A stretch of DNA of 64,000 nt from Chitinophagaceae bacterium. Its GTDB lineage: Bacteria; Bacteroidota; Bacteroidia; Chitinophagales; Chitinophagaceae. A program made the position numbers and the translations under genes. Under the pieces are notes generated by a model. That model had not been told where the DNA came from. It made no database searches and worked only from the letters and a program-made list of their open reading frames with translations. The stretch is taken from assembly GCA_016710165.1 (NCBI GenBank), contig JADJLJ010000001.1, positions 930,001 to 994,000 of the forward strand, in the 5' to 3' direction. Shown here one piece after another: positions 1 through 8,144 of this stretch. Positions within the stretch are counted from its first letter, which is position 1. Each line of letters begins with the position of its first letter.

Positions 1-1
1 C

Positions 2-298
2 ATGAGTTACAACATCCCCAACAGCGTGAAGTACCGCAATGCCCTCATCATTGAGCCGTACATACGGGTGGATGCCGGTTTCAGCGCCCAGTTGCTGAGT
101 GAAAAAAGCAAGCGCCGCAGCCACAGTCCCTTCCGTAATTTCCAGAACATCTGGGCCAGTTTTGAAGTGTTTAACCTGATCGACCGGCGCAATACCATCT
201 CCTTCCAGTTGGTGAAGGATTTTGCCAACAATGTGTACAGCATCCCCAACCGGCTAACGCCCCGGCTGGTGAATTTTAAGGTGGTGGGGAGGTTTTAG
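2..298 (+). CDS. C-terminal end of a TonB-dependent outer-membrane receptor (partial)
   Basis: Only the last 98 or so residues are in the window, so the ATG at position 2 is probably internal and the gene starts upstream. The fragment has alternating polar/aromatic beta-strand character, with a segment on interacting 'FEVFNLIDRRNTIS' residues followed by 'VYSIPNRLTPRLVNFKV', and it ends in phenylalanine (KVVGRF). The phrase 'NRLTPRLVNFKVVGRF' and a terminal aromatic residue are typical of the last strands of Bacteroidetes TonB-dependent receptors with a carboxypeptidase-regulatory-like N-terminus. The family assignment rests on this tail only; the substrate cannot be inferred. The next gene lies more than 100 bp downstream and has a different base composition. 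Confidence 0.6.
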   Translation: MSYNIPNSVKYRNALIIEPYIRVDAGFSAQLLSEKSKRRSHSPFRNFQNIWASFEVFNLIDRRNTISFQLVKDFANNVYSIPNRLTPRLVNFKVVGRF

Positions 299-425
299 TG
301 TTATTTTTCAAACCCATTTGTTCAAAACTGAGTGAATAATCATTCATTTTTTGAATAAGAACTTACGTATATTTAAGAGTTGTATACTATTTCTTGAGTA
401 TAAAAATAGATTTCTTCACCAAAGT

Positions 426-1226
426 ATGTATTCAAAGATTAAACAACAAGTCCACTTATTTCTCGACCCCTCTGAGGGTGGAACTAAGCTAGATAAGATA
501 ATTAATACCTTCATCATTACTCTCATTGTTACTAATACACTTGCTGTAATACTAGAAACTGTAAACGAAATTTATATCCCAAATAAGAATTTATTTGAAT
601 CCCTTGAGCTCTTTTCAATAATTGTTTTTTCGGTTGAATATATATTAAGAGTTTGGAGTTGCACCTGCATTGAAAAATATCGACACCCATTCTTGGGTCG
701 AGTAAAGTACATTATGAGCACCGGCGCAATCATAGATTTATTTGCAATCGTTCCCTTCTATTTACCTTTAGTATTTAAATATGATCTTCGATTTGTTAGG
801 GTACTTCGTCTTATACGTTTCTTTAGGTTTTTTAAACTAAGCAGATATTTGAATGCAACACAGCTAATTTCTGCTGTATTCAAATCAAAAAAAGAAGAGC
901 TTGTTTTAAGTTTTTTAATTACATTCTTTTTGATAATCATTGCTTCAAGTGTCATGTATTATACAGAGCATGATGCTCAACCGGATAAATTTTCAAGTAT
1001 TCCTGAAACTATGTGGTGGAGTGTCGCTACCCTTACAACAGTTGGCTATGGGGACATTTATCCCATAACAGGCTTAGGTAAAACCCTGACCGCATTTATA
1101 TCAATCCTCGGAATTGGGATGTTCGCACTTCCAGCTGGAATCTTAGCTTCCGGTTTTTCAGAAGAATTTTCAAAAAGTAAGAAACCCAAAAAACTTTGTC
1201 CACATTGTCAAAAAGAAATCACTTAA
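426..1226 (+). CDS. Voltage-gated potassium channel family protein (ion transporter)
   Basis: A six-helix Kv-type channel of about 266 residues. S1 to S3 are visible as three hydrophobic segments (about residues 25-45, 60-78 and 100-118). S4 carries regularly spaced arginines (LRFVRVLRLIRFFRFF). After S5 comes a pore loop with the K+ selectivity filter TTVGYGD, then S6 with a hinge-like 'GMFALPAGILASGF'. The C-terminus is short and ends with a CPHCQKEI knuckle, a single CxxC that could form half a zinc site. The open frame extends upstream to a TTG at 351, but the ATG at 426 places S1 at the usual distance from the N-terminus, so I prefer it. The gene is A+T-rich compared with the housekeeping genes nearby and lies in a cluster of unrelated accessory ORFs. 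Function as a K+ channel is secure from the filter; physiological role is unknown. Confidence 0.9.
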   Translation: MYSKIKQQVHLFLDPSEGGTKLDKIINTFIITLIVTNTLAVILETVNEIYIPNKNLFESLELFSIIVFSVEYILRVWSCTCIEKYRHPFLGRVKYIMSTGAIIDLFAIVPFYLPLVFKYDLRFVRVLRLIRFFRFFKLSRYLNATQLISAVFKSKKEELVLSFLITFFLIIIASSVMYYTEHDAQPDKFSSIPETMWWSVATLTTVGYGDIYPITGLGKTLTAFISILGIGMFALPAGILASGFSEEFSKSKKPKKLCPHCQKEIT

Positions 1227-1255
1227 TTTAGAAATTAACCTAAAACCATTAACCA

Positions 1256-2038
1256 ATGCTTACAGCGAGCAAAAGAGCTAAACTTCTAAGTTCACTCAAA
1301 ACATATAATAAGAAATTTCTCAGAGGCAAGCCAGCTGAACTAGATGAATCTGGTACTCGATTAATGATAAATTCGTTTTTGACCGACGTTTTAGGCTTCA
1401 CTCCGATAGAAGAGGTGAAAACCGAATATATGATCCGAGGCACCTATGCAGACTATGTAATTCAAACAAAAGGGACTAGACATTTCTTGATTGAAGTAAA
1501 ATCACTCTCTTTAAGCTTGTCCGATAAACATTTACGACAAGCAATAAACTATGGTGCTAATGAAGGTATCGAATGGGCTTTACTGACTAACGGGAAGCAA
1601 ATTGATTTTTATAAAATAATATTTGAAAAACCTATTGATAGACGTTTAGTTTTTTCTTTTGATTTATCCGATATAACAAAACTGAAAAATTGTATTGAGA
1701 CTCTTCAGTTCCTACATAGAGACTCTGTATTAAACAAAGGGCTTGATCGCCTTTGGCAAAAGACAGTAGCACTAGATCCCAAAAATGTATCAGGACTCTT
1801 ATATGCTAAACCAGTTATGAACTTTATTAAACGTACATTAAATAAAAAATATAGAAATAAATTCTCAGACGAGGAAATCCAGAATTCAATTAGTAGAATA
1901 ATTTGTGAAGAAATTCAACTCATAGATGTGAAGCAGGTAAAACTTCGTAAAACAAAAAGAAAACTTAAAGTCTCAAATGGTAAAGGATCCTCATCTGCCG
2001 AGACGCCTGAGTCACAACAGGCAACTAGTATTTCTTGA
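1256..2038 (+). CDS. Type I restriction enzyme HsdR N-terminal domain-like protein
   Basis: 260 residues. Residues about 20-130 match the nuclease fold found at the N-terminus of type I restriction R subunits: a conserved Glu region, then 'GTYADYVIQ' giving the Asp and 'FLIEVKS' giving the E-x-K, which together form a PD-(D/E)xK active site, followed by 'HLRQAINYGANEGIEWALLTNGKQIDFYKI'-type strands (only short parts quoted here). There is no helicase domain and no hsdM or hsdS nearby, so it is a stand-alone protein and not a complete restriction system. The C-terminal third is lysine-rich and ends in a low-complexity Ser/Glu tail. ATG at 1256 follows the channel gene by 29 bp. A DNA-related role is inferred from the fold only. 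Confidence 0.7.
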   Translation: MLTASKRAKLLSSLKTYNKKFLRGKPAELDESGTRLMINSFLTDVLGFTPIEEVKTEYMIRGTYADYVIQTKGTRHFLIEVKSLSLSLSDKHLRQAINYGANEGIEWALLTNGKQIDFYKIIFEKPIDRRLVFSFDLSDITKLKNCIETLQFLHRDSVLNKGLDRLWQKTVALDPKNVSGLLYAKPVMNFIKRTLNKKYRNKFSDEEIQNSISRIICEEIQLIDVKQVKLRKTKRKLKVSNGKGSSSAETPESQQATSIS

Positions 2039-2097
2039 CTTCTCCCTGGTCAGTGTCCCCACCGATCGGAACTTCACTGAATGGAAAATTTATTTCC

Positions 2098-2196
2098 CAG
2101 CAACGTCTCCTGCAAGGGACGTTGCGTCAACGAAATTTGTTTTAGCTTACGCAACGTCCTCAGCCAGCACACAAATCACAGGAGAGACGTTGCTGA
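2098..2196. repeat. Complex ~100-bp palindromic element
   Basis: Four copies of the core CAACGTC/GACGTTG occur in alternating orientation. Outer arms CAGCAACGTCTCCTG (2098-2112) and CAGGAGAGACGTTGCTG (2179-2195) are inverted copies differing by a 2-nt insertion; inner arms GGGACGTTGCGT (about 2116-2127) and ACGCAACGTCC (about 2149-2159) also pair. Each half also folds on itself. It sits just downstream of the HsdR-N-like gene and upstream of a gene fragment. Confidence 0.75.
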
Positions 2197-2202
2197 GAAT
2201 AA

Positions 2203-2355
2203 ATGAGACACAGGGATGGCAACTTTTTTCTTTTTAAACGAAACGAAAGACAAGGCAAAGATGACACATGGCTTAGTGACGTTTACATCTTTGACTTATC
2301 AACAAAAAAAGAATACAAAATCGGCGGAGCAGGCTCTGCTCAATGGACAGACTAA
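2203..2355 (+). pseudogene. Possible remnant of a PD40/TolB-like beta-propeller protein
   Basis: A 50-codon open frame (ATG 2203, TAA 2353) directly preceded by an in-frame stop. The product contains 'DDTWLSDVYIFDLSTKKE' and then 'YKIGGAGSAQWTD', which reads like one blade of a PD40/WD40-type propeller (x-D-I-Y-x-x-D-L-x-T-x-K-E pattern). It is too short to be a functional propeller, so I treat it as a leftover of a larger gene. Family identity is tentative; an unrelated small ORF cannot be excluded. Confidence 0.3.
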
Positions 2356-2421
2356 AACGACGGCTTACATGGGGTTAGCTGCTATTTGAAACAACATTTA
2401 TAATAAAGAGACAGGACAAAA

Positions 2422-2997
2422 ATGACACCGTACAGAAAAATAAGCAGACCAGATAAAAGTGAATATCCTGCATATTCCCAGCATTATTTTGATTTAATAA
2501 GAACAGACACGGACATATTGCAGGAAATGCACGACAACTTCTTTAAACTAAAAGAGATGATATATGCATTGCCTGACGATAAATTGCTATACAGGTATGC
2601 AGAAAATAAATGGACAATCAAAGAAATATTAGTTCATAACATTGACGATGAAAGAATCTTTGCATACAGGGCATTGCGATATGGCAGGAACGACAATACG
2701 CCATTACACGGCTTTGAAGAAAACCATTACGCCAGATATTCCTGCGCCAATGATAGAAGTTTAGACAGTATTTTTGAAGAATACGAATCCGTAAGAAATG
2801 CAACGTTAACATTATTTCAAAATCTGCCTGATGATGCTTTTATGAGAAGCGGTGGTGGGATTGATGATGATGGAAGCATTATTAATATCAGAACCGTCAG
2901 AGCATTAGCATACCACATTGCAGGACACGAATTAAGACACATCAAAATAATCAAAGAACGTTATCTAAATATGACAACAGAAAAATATGTCATATAA
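2422..2997 (+). CDS. DinB family protein (DinB_2-like four-helix bundle)
   Basis: 191 residues with the pattern of the DinB/YfiT superfamily: 'YAENKWTIKEILVHNIDDERIFAYRALR' (quoted in parts: a W-T-I-K-E-I-L-x-H helix) supplies the first metal-ligand histidine, and the C-terminal 'HIAGHELRHIKIIKERY' supplies two more. Family members are metal-binding helical proteins; some are thiol (bacillithiol or mycothiol) transferases and many have no known substrate. The organism also encodes BshC for bacillithiol (16921-18519), which makes a thiol-transferase role possible, but this is inference. The gene is A+T-rich and bracketed by GTTAGCTGCT (about 2375) and AGCCGCCAAC (about 3001), which are near-complementary to one another. 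ATG 2422 follows an AGGAC stretch. Confidence 0.85.
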   Translation: MTPYRKISRPDKSEYPAYSQHYFDLIRTDTDILQEMHDNFFKLKEMIYALPDDKLLYRYAENKWTIKEILVHNIDDERIFAYRALRYGRNDNTPLHGFEENHYARYSCANDRSLDSIFEEYESVRNATLTLFQNLPDDAFMRSGGGIDDDGSIINIRTVRALAYHIAGHELRHIKIIKERYLNMTTEKYVI

Positions 2998-3000
2998 AAC

Positions 3001-3126
3001 AGCCGCCAACACCAACTTGTCTCAGCGTGGTTTTCGCAACGTACTATTTTTATTTTTACATATCCCTTCTGCGAAACCCCGATGTGACGAAAACCTCAAA
3101 CCTCAAACTTCAAACCTCAAACCCCA
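3001..3126. repeat. Spacer with GCGnGGTTTTCGC hairpin and CCTCAAA microsatellite
   Basis: Downstream of the DinB gene: an AGCCGCCAAC motif (about 3001), then CAGCGTGGTTTTCGCAACG (about 3024-3042) paired imperfectly with GCGAAACCCCGATG (about 3073-3086), then about five CCTCAAA-type heptamers (about 3092-3124). The hairpin arms recur at 54250-54315 and, more diverged, at about 54512-54570. Confidence 0.65.
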
Positions 3127-3182
3127 ACCCTCTTTGCCAAATGAAGTATAATCCTTAGATTGGAATTTAAAACCGCAACGAT

Positions 3183-4829
3183 ATGCCTGCTCCCTCGCCG
3201 CTTGCCCGGTTCTTGAAATGGGAAACTGAGATCCCGCATGATGTTTTTCTGCGCCAGCCTTTCAACGGCGTATGGAAGACCTGGACCTGGGCAGAGGCCG
3301 GTAATGAAGCCAGGAGCCTGGCAGCCGGGTTGTATGCACTGGGTTTACAGAAGGGCGACCATGTGGCCATCCTGTCAAAGAACTGTGCACAATGGATCAT
3401 CGCCGACCTCGCCATCATGATGGCCGGTTGCAGGTCGATACCCATCTATCCCACATTGTCGGCACATGCCATTGAACCGATCTTGGTACACAGCGACTCC
3501 AAAGCCATCATCATCGGCAAGCTGGATGATTTCTCTACACAAACGAATGGCATCCCCCCGGGTATGATCCGCATCGGTATTGATATGTATGGCATGCAGG
3601 AACCATTCAGCATGGAAGCGCTGATCGCCGGAAATGAACCGGTGAAAACGGTTTACAACTGGGAACCCGATGATATCCTCACCATCATTTATACATCCGG
3701 CACCACCGGAAAAAGCAAGGGGGTGATGCACCGGGTACATGCATTCAGTTCGGTATTGCCCCTGGCGGTTGATACATTGAAAATGCCCCTGAGGCCCCGC
3801 CTGTTCTCTTATTTACCCATGAGCCATATTGCCGAAAGGATGGCCATCGAGTTGTACGGCATCTGGTTTGGCGCCATGATCTCTTTTGCCGAAAGCATCG
3901 ATACATTTCCGAAGAACCTGAAAGACACACAACCGAACATGTTCTTTGCCGTGCCCCGTATCTGGGGCAAACTCAGGGAAGGGATATTGAAAAAGATACC
4001 GCAAAAGAAACTGGACCTTCTCTTATCTGTTCCGTTGGTAAGCAGCCTGCTCAAAAACAAGATCCGCAAAAACCTGGGCCTGTCAAAAGCTTCGCATATT
4101 TACAGTTCAGCAGCGCCCCTTTCACCCGACATACAAAAATGGTTCATCCGCATAGGGATAAACCTGCGCCAGGCTTATGGCATGACGGAAGACTGTGTGT
4201 ACTCTCATTTCGACAGCCCCACCGATTTCCGGGTCGGGAAGGTTGGCAGGGCATTGCCCGGGTTACAGGTCAAGATCGCTGCGGATGGGGAACTGCGGGA
4301 GAAAAGCGCCGGCAACATGATGGGTTATTACAAAGAACCCGGTCTCACGGCAGATGCATTTGATGAAGAAGGATATTTACGAACCGGTGATATCGGCGAA
4401 TATGATGCAGACGGGTTCCTGGCCATCACCGGCCGGGTGAAGGACCTTTTTAAAACCGACAAAGGAAAATACATTGCGCCGGCGCCGGTTGAGATGCAGT
4501 TGCTTGCTAATGCAAAAATAGAACAGGCATGCGTGGTGGGCACCGGCGTACCCCAGCCCATTGCGTGGGTAACATTGTCGGAGGCAGGCATGAAACTGTC
4601 CAGGCAGGAACTGGTATATGAATTCACCGGTTTTCTTGCTTCCATAAACAAAGACCTCGAGGTCTTTGAAAAACTGGAGAAGATCGTGATCATGAAAGAA
4701 CACTGGACGATCGAAAACGGTTTGCTTACTCCTACTTTAAAAGTAAAACGAAATGAGATCGAAAAAATTCATTTACCCACCTACCCGGCCTGGTATGCCG
4801 AAAATGATCGCATCGTTTGGCAACAGTAA
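3183..4829 (+). CDS. AMP-dependent long-chain acyl-CoA synthetase/ligase
   Basis: 548 residues of the ANL adenylate-forming superfamily. Visible motifs in order: the P-loop 'IIYTSGTTGKSKGVMH' (about residue 165), 'PMSHIAER' (about 213), 'QAYGMTE' (about 330), 'GYLRTGDIGE' (about 398) and the hinge/linker 'GRVKDLFKTDKGKYIAPAPVE' region (about 418-438, with the hinge Asp and Lys). The enzyme would activate a fatty acid with ATP to an acyl-adenylate and then the CoA thioester. The insertion pattern and 'RIWGKLREGILKKI' segment resemble the long-chain FadD/ACSL-type branch. ATG 3183 is the first plausible start. It stands alone between unrelated genes. Chain-length specificity is not readable from sequence. 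Confidence 0.9.
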   Translation: MPAPSPLARFLKWETEIPHDVFLRQPFNGVWKTWTWAEAGNEARSLAAGLYALGLQKGDHVAILSKNCAQWIIADLAIMMAGCRSIPIYPTLSAHAIEPILVHSDSKAIIIGKLDDFSTQTNGIPPGMIRIGIDMYGMQEPFSMEALIAGNEPVKTVYNWEPDDILTIIYTSGTTGKSKGVMHRVHAFSSVLPLAVDTLKMPLRPRLFSYLPMSHIAERMAIELYGIWFGAMISFAESIDTFPKNLKDTQPNMFFAVPRIWGKLREGILKKIPQKKLDLLLSVPLVSSLLKNKIRKNLGLSKASHIYSSAAPLSPDIQKWFIRIGINLRQAYGMTEDCVYSHFDSPTDFRVGKVGRALPGLQVKIAADGELREKSAGNMMGYYKEPGLTADAFDEEGYLRTGDIGEYDADGFLAITGRVKDLFKTDKGKYIAPAPVEMQLLANAKIEQACVVGTGVPQPIAWVTLSEAGMKLSRQELVYEFTGFLASINKDLEVFEKLEKIVIMKEHWTIENGLLTPTLKVKRNEIEKIHLPTYPAWYAENDRIVWQQ

Positions 4830-4920
4830 GCTGCTTTTTCCTGTTTTCCTTTGAGCCCGTAATCCTTACTGTTTTCCAGGTTAAGTGAATCAATAGCATC
4901 TTACAACATTGCAAAGACGT

Positions 4921-5607
4921 ATGTTAAATTCAAAACCTGGTACAGTAAGTAAATTCAAAATACTCCTCGCCCTTGGAGCCATCGCTTGTCCCCTCTTTGT
5001 GATCAGCTTTTTAATTCAAGGCGCTGTCCGGGATGGCTACGATCCATTCCGGCATCCCGTCAGTTCCCTCTCCATCGGAGAAAGAGGATGGATACAGGTT
5101 GCCGGTTTCATCATTACCGGGCTGCTCATTATTGCATTTGCAGCAGGGCTTGCACGCACATCCTTTTTCACAGATGCATCTAAAAAGGTTCCATGGCTGA
5201 TTGGGCTGGTGGGCCTTGGGTTAACGGGGGCCGGTATCTTCAGCACCGACCCGGTTTATGGTTACCCGGCGGATGCGCCACTTATTTTTTCACAGCAAAG
5301 CATGCATGGATACCTGCACGAAATTTTTTCCATCCCGGTATTCATCGGTTTGCCCCTGGCTTGTTTTATCATGCGCAAACAATTTGCCGCCGAAAAAAAT
5401 TACAGGTGGGCCGGGTACGCTGTATTCACAGGGATCCTCATGCTTGCAACTTTCATTCTCTCGGGCATCGGCTTCAAACAATATGCAGGACTGGAAAATC
5501 ATGCCGGGCTCCTTCAACGCATTTCCATCATAACCGGCTGGACCTGGATGACCCTGCTTGCTTTATATTTTTTGAAGAACGCTTCCCGTGCAAAGGGAAA
5601 TAGCTGA
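4921..5607 (+). CDS. DUF998 family integral membrane protein
   Basis: About 228 residues with six hydrophobic segments. The N-terminal 'GYDPFRHPVSSLSIGERGW' (part shown) followed by a membrane helix is the signature of the DUF998 family, whose members are six-helix membrane proteins of unknown function. The open frame can start at a TTG at 4909, but the ATG at 4921 gives the better start. It ends shortly before a convergent phosphatase-like gene. No biochemical role can be assigned. Confidence 0.8.
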   Translation: MLNSKPGTVSKFKILLALGAIACPLFVISFLIQGAVRDGYDPFRHPVSSLSIGERGWIQVAGFIITGLLIIAFAAGLARTSFFTDASKKVPWLIGLVGLGLTGAGIFSTDPVYGYPADAPLIFSQQSMHGYLHEIFSIPVFIGLPLACFIMRKQFAAEKNYRWAGYAVFTGILMLATFILSGIGFKQYAGLENHAGLLQRISIITGWTWMTLLALYFLKNASRAKGNS

Positions 5608-5669
5608 ATACATGCTGTCTGTGAAAGATGGACTTTCTCTTTTTCAACCACTTAAGAACCAGGCCGGGT

Positions 5670-6140
5670 TCAGTGCACTTCCTCTGCACTGAATTTGCTT
5701 ACAAAACTGTAGCGGTTGGAATTGAACTGGTAATGAAAGACCCGGTGATAATCCTTGCTGAACTGTTCTTCTGACTGTGGCATGATGATATTGCTGATGA
5801 CGTGAAAGCTGTCCGTCTTGAAACAAAGCAATACATTCCGCACATCGGCATTGGCCTTATTCAGTCCTTCAAAGACCATACTTACATGCGTTTTATCAAA
5901 TTCGGCCTTAATGCCTTTCATGCCCCGGATGGTATTCCGGCAACGGTTGTAAGGATCAGATGTTTTGATATCATTGGACTGGTAAAAAATATGGTCGAAG
6001 TAGATGTCCTTAAAATGATCATCCAGGAAGCCGGCAAATGCAATGCCCTCGTCTGAAAGGTGCAGGTAACTCCTCCTGTCTTTTTCATCCGTATTCACTT
6101 TTCCGTGGCGTACGATGTACAGATTGATATGCATAGACAT
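5670..6140 (-). CDS. Histidine phosphatase superfamily-like protein
   Basis: 156 residues beginning MSMHINLYIVRHGKV, with the RHG catalytic motif near residue 11 and the 'LSDEGIAFAGFL' (LTxxGxxQA-like) helix after it, as in phosphoglycerate mutase-like histidine phosphatases. The strand that normally holds the second catalytic histidine (a V-x-H-G-type motif) reads 'DSFHVISNIIMP' here, without an obvious H-G pair. It may therefore be a divergent or inactive member. The start could be residue 1 or 3. It is divergent from miaB and shares a roughly 200-bp upstream region with it. Confidence 0.7.
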   Translation of the reverse strand: MSMHINLYIVRHGKVNTDEKDRRSYLHLSDEGIAFAGFLDDHFKDIYFDHIFYQSNDIKTSDPYNRCRNTIRGMKGIKAEFDKTHVSMVFEGLNKANADVRNVLLCFKTDSFHVISNIIMPQSEEQFSKDYHRVFHYQFNSNRYSFVSKFSAEEVH

Positions 6141-6318
6141 GTTCTGAATTTAGATCTTTTAATGCCTTAAACCGGGAACCTAAGAAATCCCGCACAGGGA
6201 ATGAAGGAAATGAAAGAGGTCAGGCAGCAAATTTAACCTATTTGTCCCGGAATGAAGGGATTTCATTTATAGCATACAATATTTACTGCCATCCTGTCAT
6301 CATTAGCCCGGTTTGAGT

Positions 6319-6326
6319 TATATTTG
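6319..6326 (+). promoter_or_regulatory. Bacteroidetes-type -7 element upstream of miaB
   Basis: TATATTTG fits the TAnnTTTG -7 consensus. It lies 17 bp before the ATG at 6343, which supports that start over the upstream TTG at 6313. A -33 TTG is not clear. Confidence 0.45.
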
Positions 6327-6342
6327 CTGTTCGATAAAAGAA

Positions 6343-7850
6343 ATGCAGATGCTGGATCTGGCAACCGATAAAACACATGACGAAACAAGGCAAGGGGAGG
6401 CTTTTGCCCCCTTTGTGCAGGAAGTGAACCCATATAAAAAACACTTTTATATTGAGAGCTATGGTTGTGCCATGAACTTTGCCGACAGCGAAGTGGTGGC
6501 TTCCATTCTTATGAACAATGGCTTTGGCGCCACCCGGACTGCCGAAAATGCCGACCTCATCCTTATCAACACCTGCTCCATCCGGGAAAAAGCAGAGCAG
6601 ACCGTGCGCAACCGCCTCACCCAATTTAAGGGAATAAAAAAACAAAAGCCCGGTTTGATCGTCGGTGTATTGGGCTGTATGGCAGAAAGGCTTAAGATAA
6701 AATTCATTGAAGAAGAGAAACTCGTTGATATCGTGGTGGGGCCCGATGCCTACCGCACCCTGCCCGGCCTGATCGAAGAAGCGGAAACGGGGCAAAAGGC
6801 AGTGAATGTTCTGTTGAGCCGGGATGAGACCTATGCAGATATTGCGCCCGTGCGTTTGAACAGCAACGGCGTTACGGCATTTGTAAGCATCATGCGTGGC
6901 TGCAACAACATGTGTTCTTTTTGCGTGGTGCCCTTTACCAGGGGAAGAGAGCGAAGCCGGGATGCAGAAAGTATCGTTCAGGAATGTAAGGATCTTTTTG
7001 AGCAGGGGTATCGTGAAGTTACCCTGCTCGGACAAAATGTGGACAGTTATTACCAGGCCCCCCCACCCCCCAAAGGGGGGATCTTGGAAGACCCTGCTAA
7101 AGAAAAGAATACTTCAGATTTAGCAGGGTCTATGGCCCCTCCTTCGGAGGGGTTTGGGGAGGCGGTGACTTTTGCCCTGCTTTTGGAAAAAGTAGCACAG
7201 ATCTCTCCCCTGCTTCGTGTCCGTTTTTCCACTTCACATCCCAAAGACATTACAGACGATGTATTGTTCACGATGCTGAAGTACGAAAATATCTGCAACT
7301 ACATCCATCTTCCGGTTCAGAGTGGCAGCAGCCGGGTACTTCAGATGATGAACCGTACCTACAGCCGGGAGTGGTACATTGCAAAAGTTGACCGTATCCG
7401 GGAACTGATCCCCGGTTGCGGCATATCCACCGATATGATCACCGGCTTTTGTACCGAAACGGAAGAAGACCACCGGCAATCACTAAGCCTGATGGAATAT
7501 TGCAGGTACGACCTGGCCTATATGTATTTTTATTCTGAAAGGCCGGGCACATTGGCAGCAAGAAGGTTTAAAGACGATGTACCCGAAGAAGTGAAGAAAA
7601 GAAGGCTGCAGGAAATGATCGACCTGCACCGCATCCATTCCCTGCAAAGTATGCAGCGGGATGTGGGCAAAACATTCAGGGTGCTGATCGAAGGGACGTC
7701 AAAAAGAATGAGGCCGAATTGTATGGAAGAACGGATCAGAATAAAGTAGCGGTATTTCCAAAAGGAAATTTAAAGAAGGGTGATTATGTGTATGTGAAAG
7801 TGGAAAGCTGTACAGCAGGTACATTGATCGGCAAACCAGTTGACTTATGA
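6343..7850 (+). CDS. miaB: tRNA-2-methylthio-N6-dimethylallyladenosine synthase MiaB (frameshifted near the 3' end)
   Basis: Radical-SAM methylthiotransferase that adds the 2-methylthio group to i6A37 of tRNAs. The N-terminal MTTase domain has 'ESYGCAMNFADSE', 'NTCSIREKAEQ' and 'GVLGCMAERL', each giving a cysteine of the auxiliary cluster. The SAM domain has 'MRGCNNMCSFCVVPFTRG' (CxxxCxxC). The C-terminal TRAM domain is out of frame: after 'LIEGTSK' the tract tcaaaaag has five A where six restore 'KKNEAELYGRTDQNKVAVF' and a TRAM domain ending 'GTLIGKPVDL' at TGA 7848-7850. In the given frame translation stops at 7749. A 106-bp palindromic element (7057-7162) is read in frame after 'GQNVDSYYQ', adding about 35 residues absent from normal MiaB. 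Without it the protein would be about 467 residues, the usual size. Confidence 0.92.
7057..7162. repeat. Palindromic repeat inserted in frame in miaB
   Basis: Three nested stem-loops: a C-rich/G-rich palindrome CCCCCCAAAGGGGGG (about 7066-7080), a perfect 13-bp pair AGACCCTGCTAAA / TTTAGCAGGGTCT (about 7089 and 7119), and CCCCTCCTTCGGAGGGG (about 7136-7152). The outer ends are themselves inverted (GCCCCCCCA at the left, TGGGGAGGC at the right). This resembles intergenic palindromic repeats common in Bacteroidetes, but here it is translated without a stop. Confidence 0.85.
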
Positions 7851-8020
7851 AGATACCTGTAAAATACCTGATATTGATTTTTGCATTTTCAGCCGGAATC
7901 ACTTCATTTAAGGCAGGCAATATTGCTGCAGGAATTGCAGCAGCTGGTGCATTCATCGGGTATGCTTTGATAGAGATTCAGGATCTTAAAATAATGAATA
8001 AAGAGGAAAACGAAGGATGA
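7847..8020 (+). CDS. Small hydrophobic hypothetical protein (57 aa)
   Basis: The ATG overlaps the restored miaB stop (ATGA), which suggests translational coupling. The 57-residue product starts MKIPVKYLILIFAFSAG, a signal-peptide or membrane-anchor-like stretch, continues with an Ala/Gly-rich second hydrophobic segment (GNIAAGIAAAGAFIGYAL) and ends in a charged tail (NKEENEG). It is not recognisable by family. The overlap with miaB and absence of stops support it as real, but a short ORF of this size could also be spurious. Confidence 0.45.
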   Translation: MKIPVKYLILIFAFSAGITSFKAGNIAAGIAAAGAFIGYALIEIQDLKIMNKEENEG

Positions 8021-8144
8021 GTATGTAATTGTTCCTGTCAGCTGTCCTTGTATACAGGAATAGTAGTCTAAATCAATCGCAAAGACACTTGGTGCATCTT
8101 CGTGCCTTTGTGTTCTTTGTGGTATAAAAAATTGCGGAGCAATC

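Noticed and set aside
1256..2038. A complete type I restriction-modification system
   Set aside because: Only the HsdR N-terminal-like domain is present; there is no helicase part, hsdM or hsdS in the window.
4909..4920. TTG start for the DUF998 gene
   Set aside because: An ATG lies four codons downstream and gives the same domain; no evidence favours the TTG.
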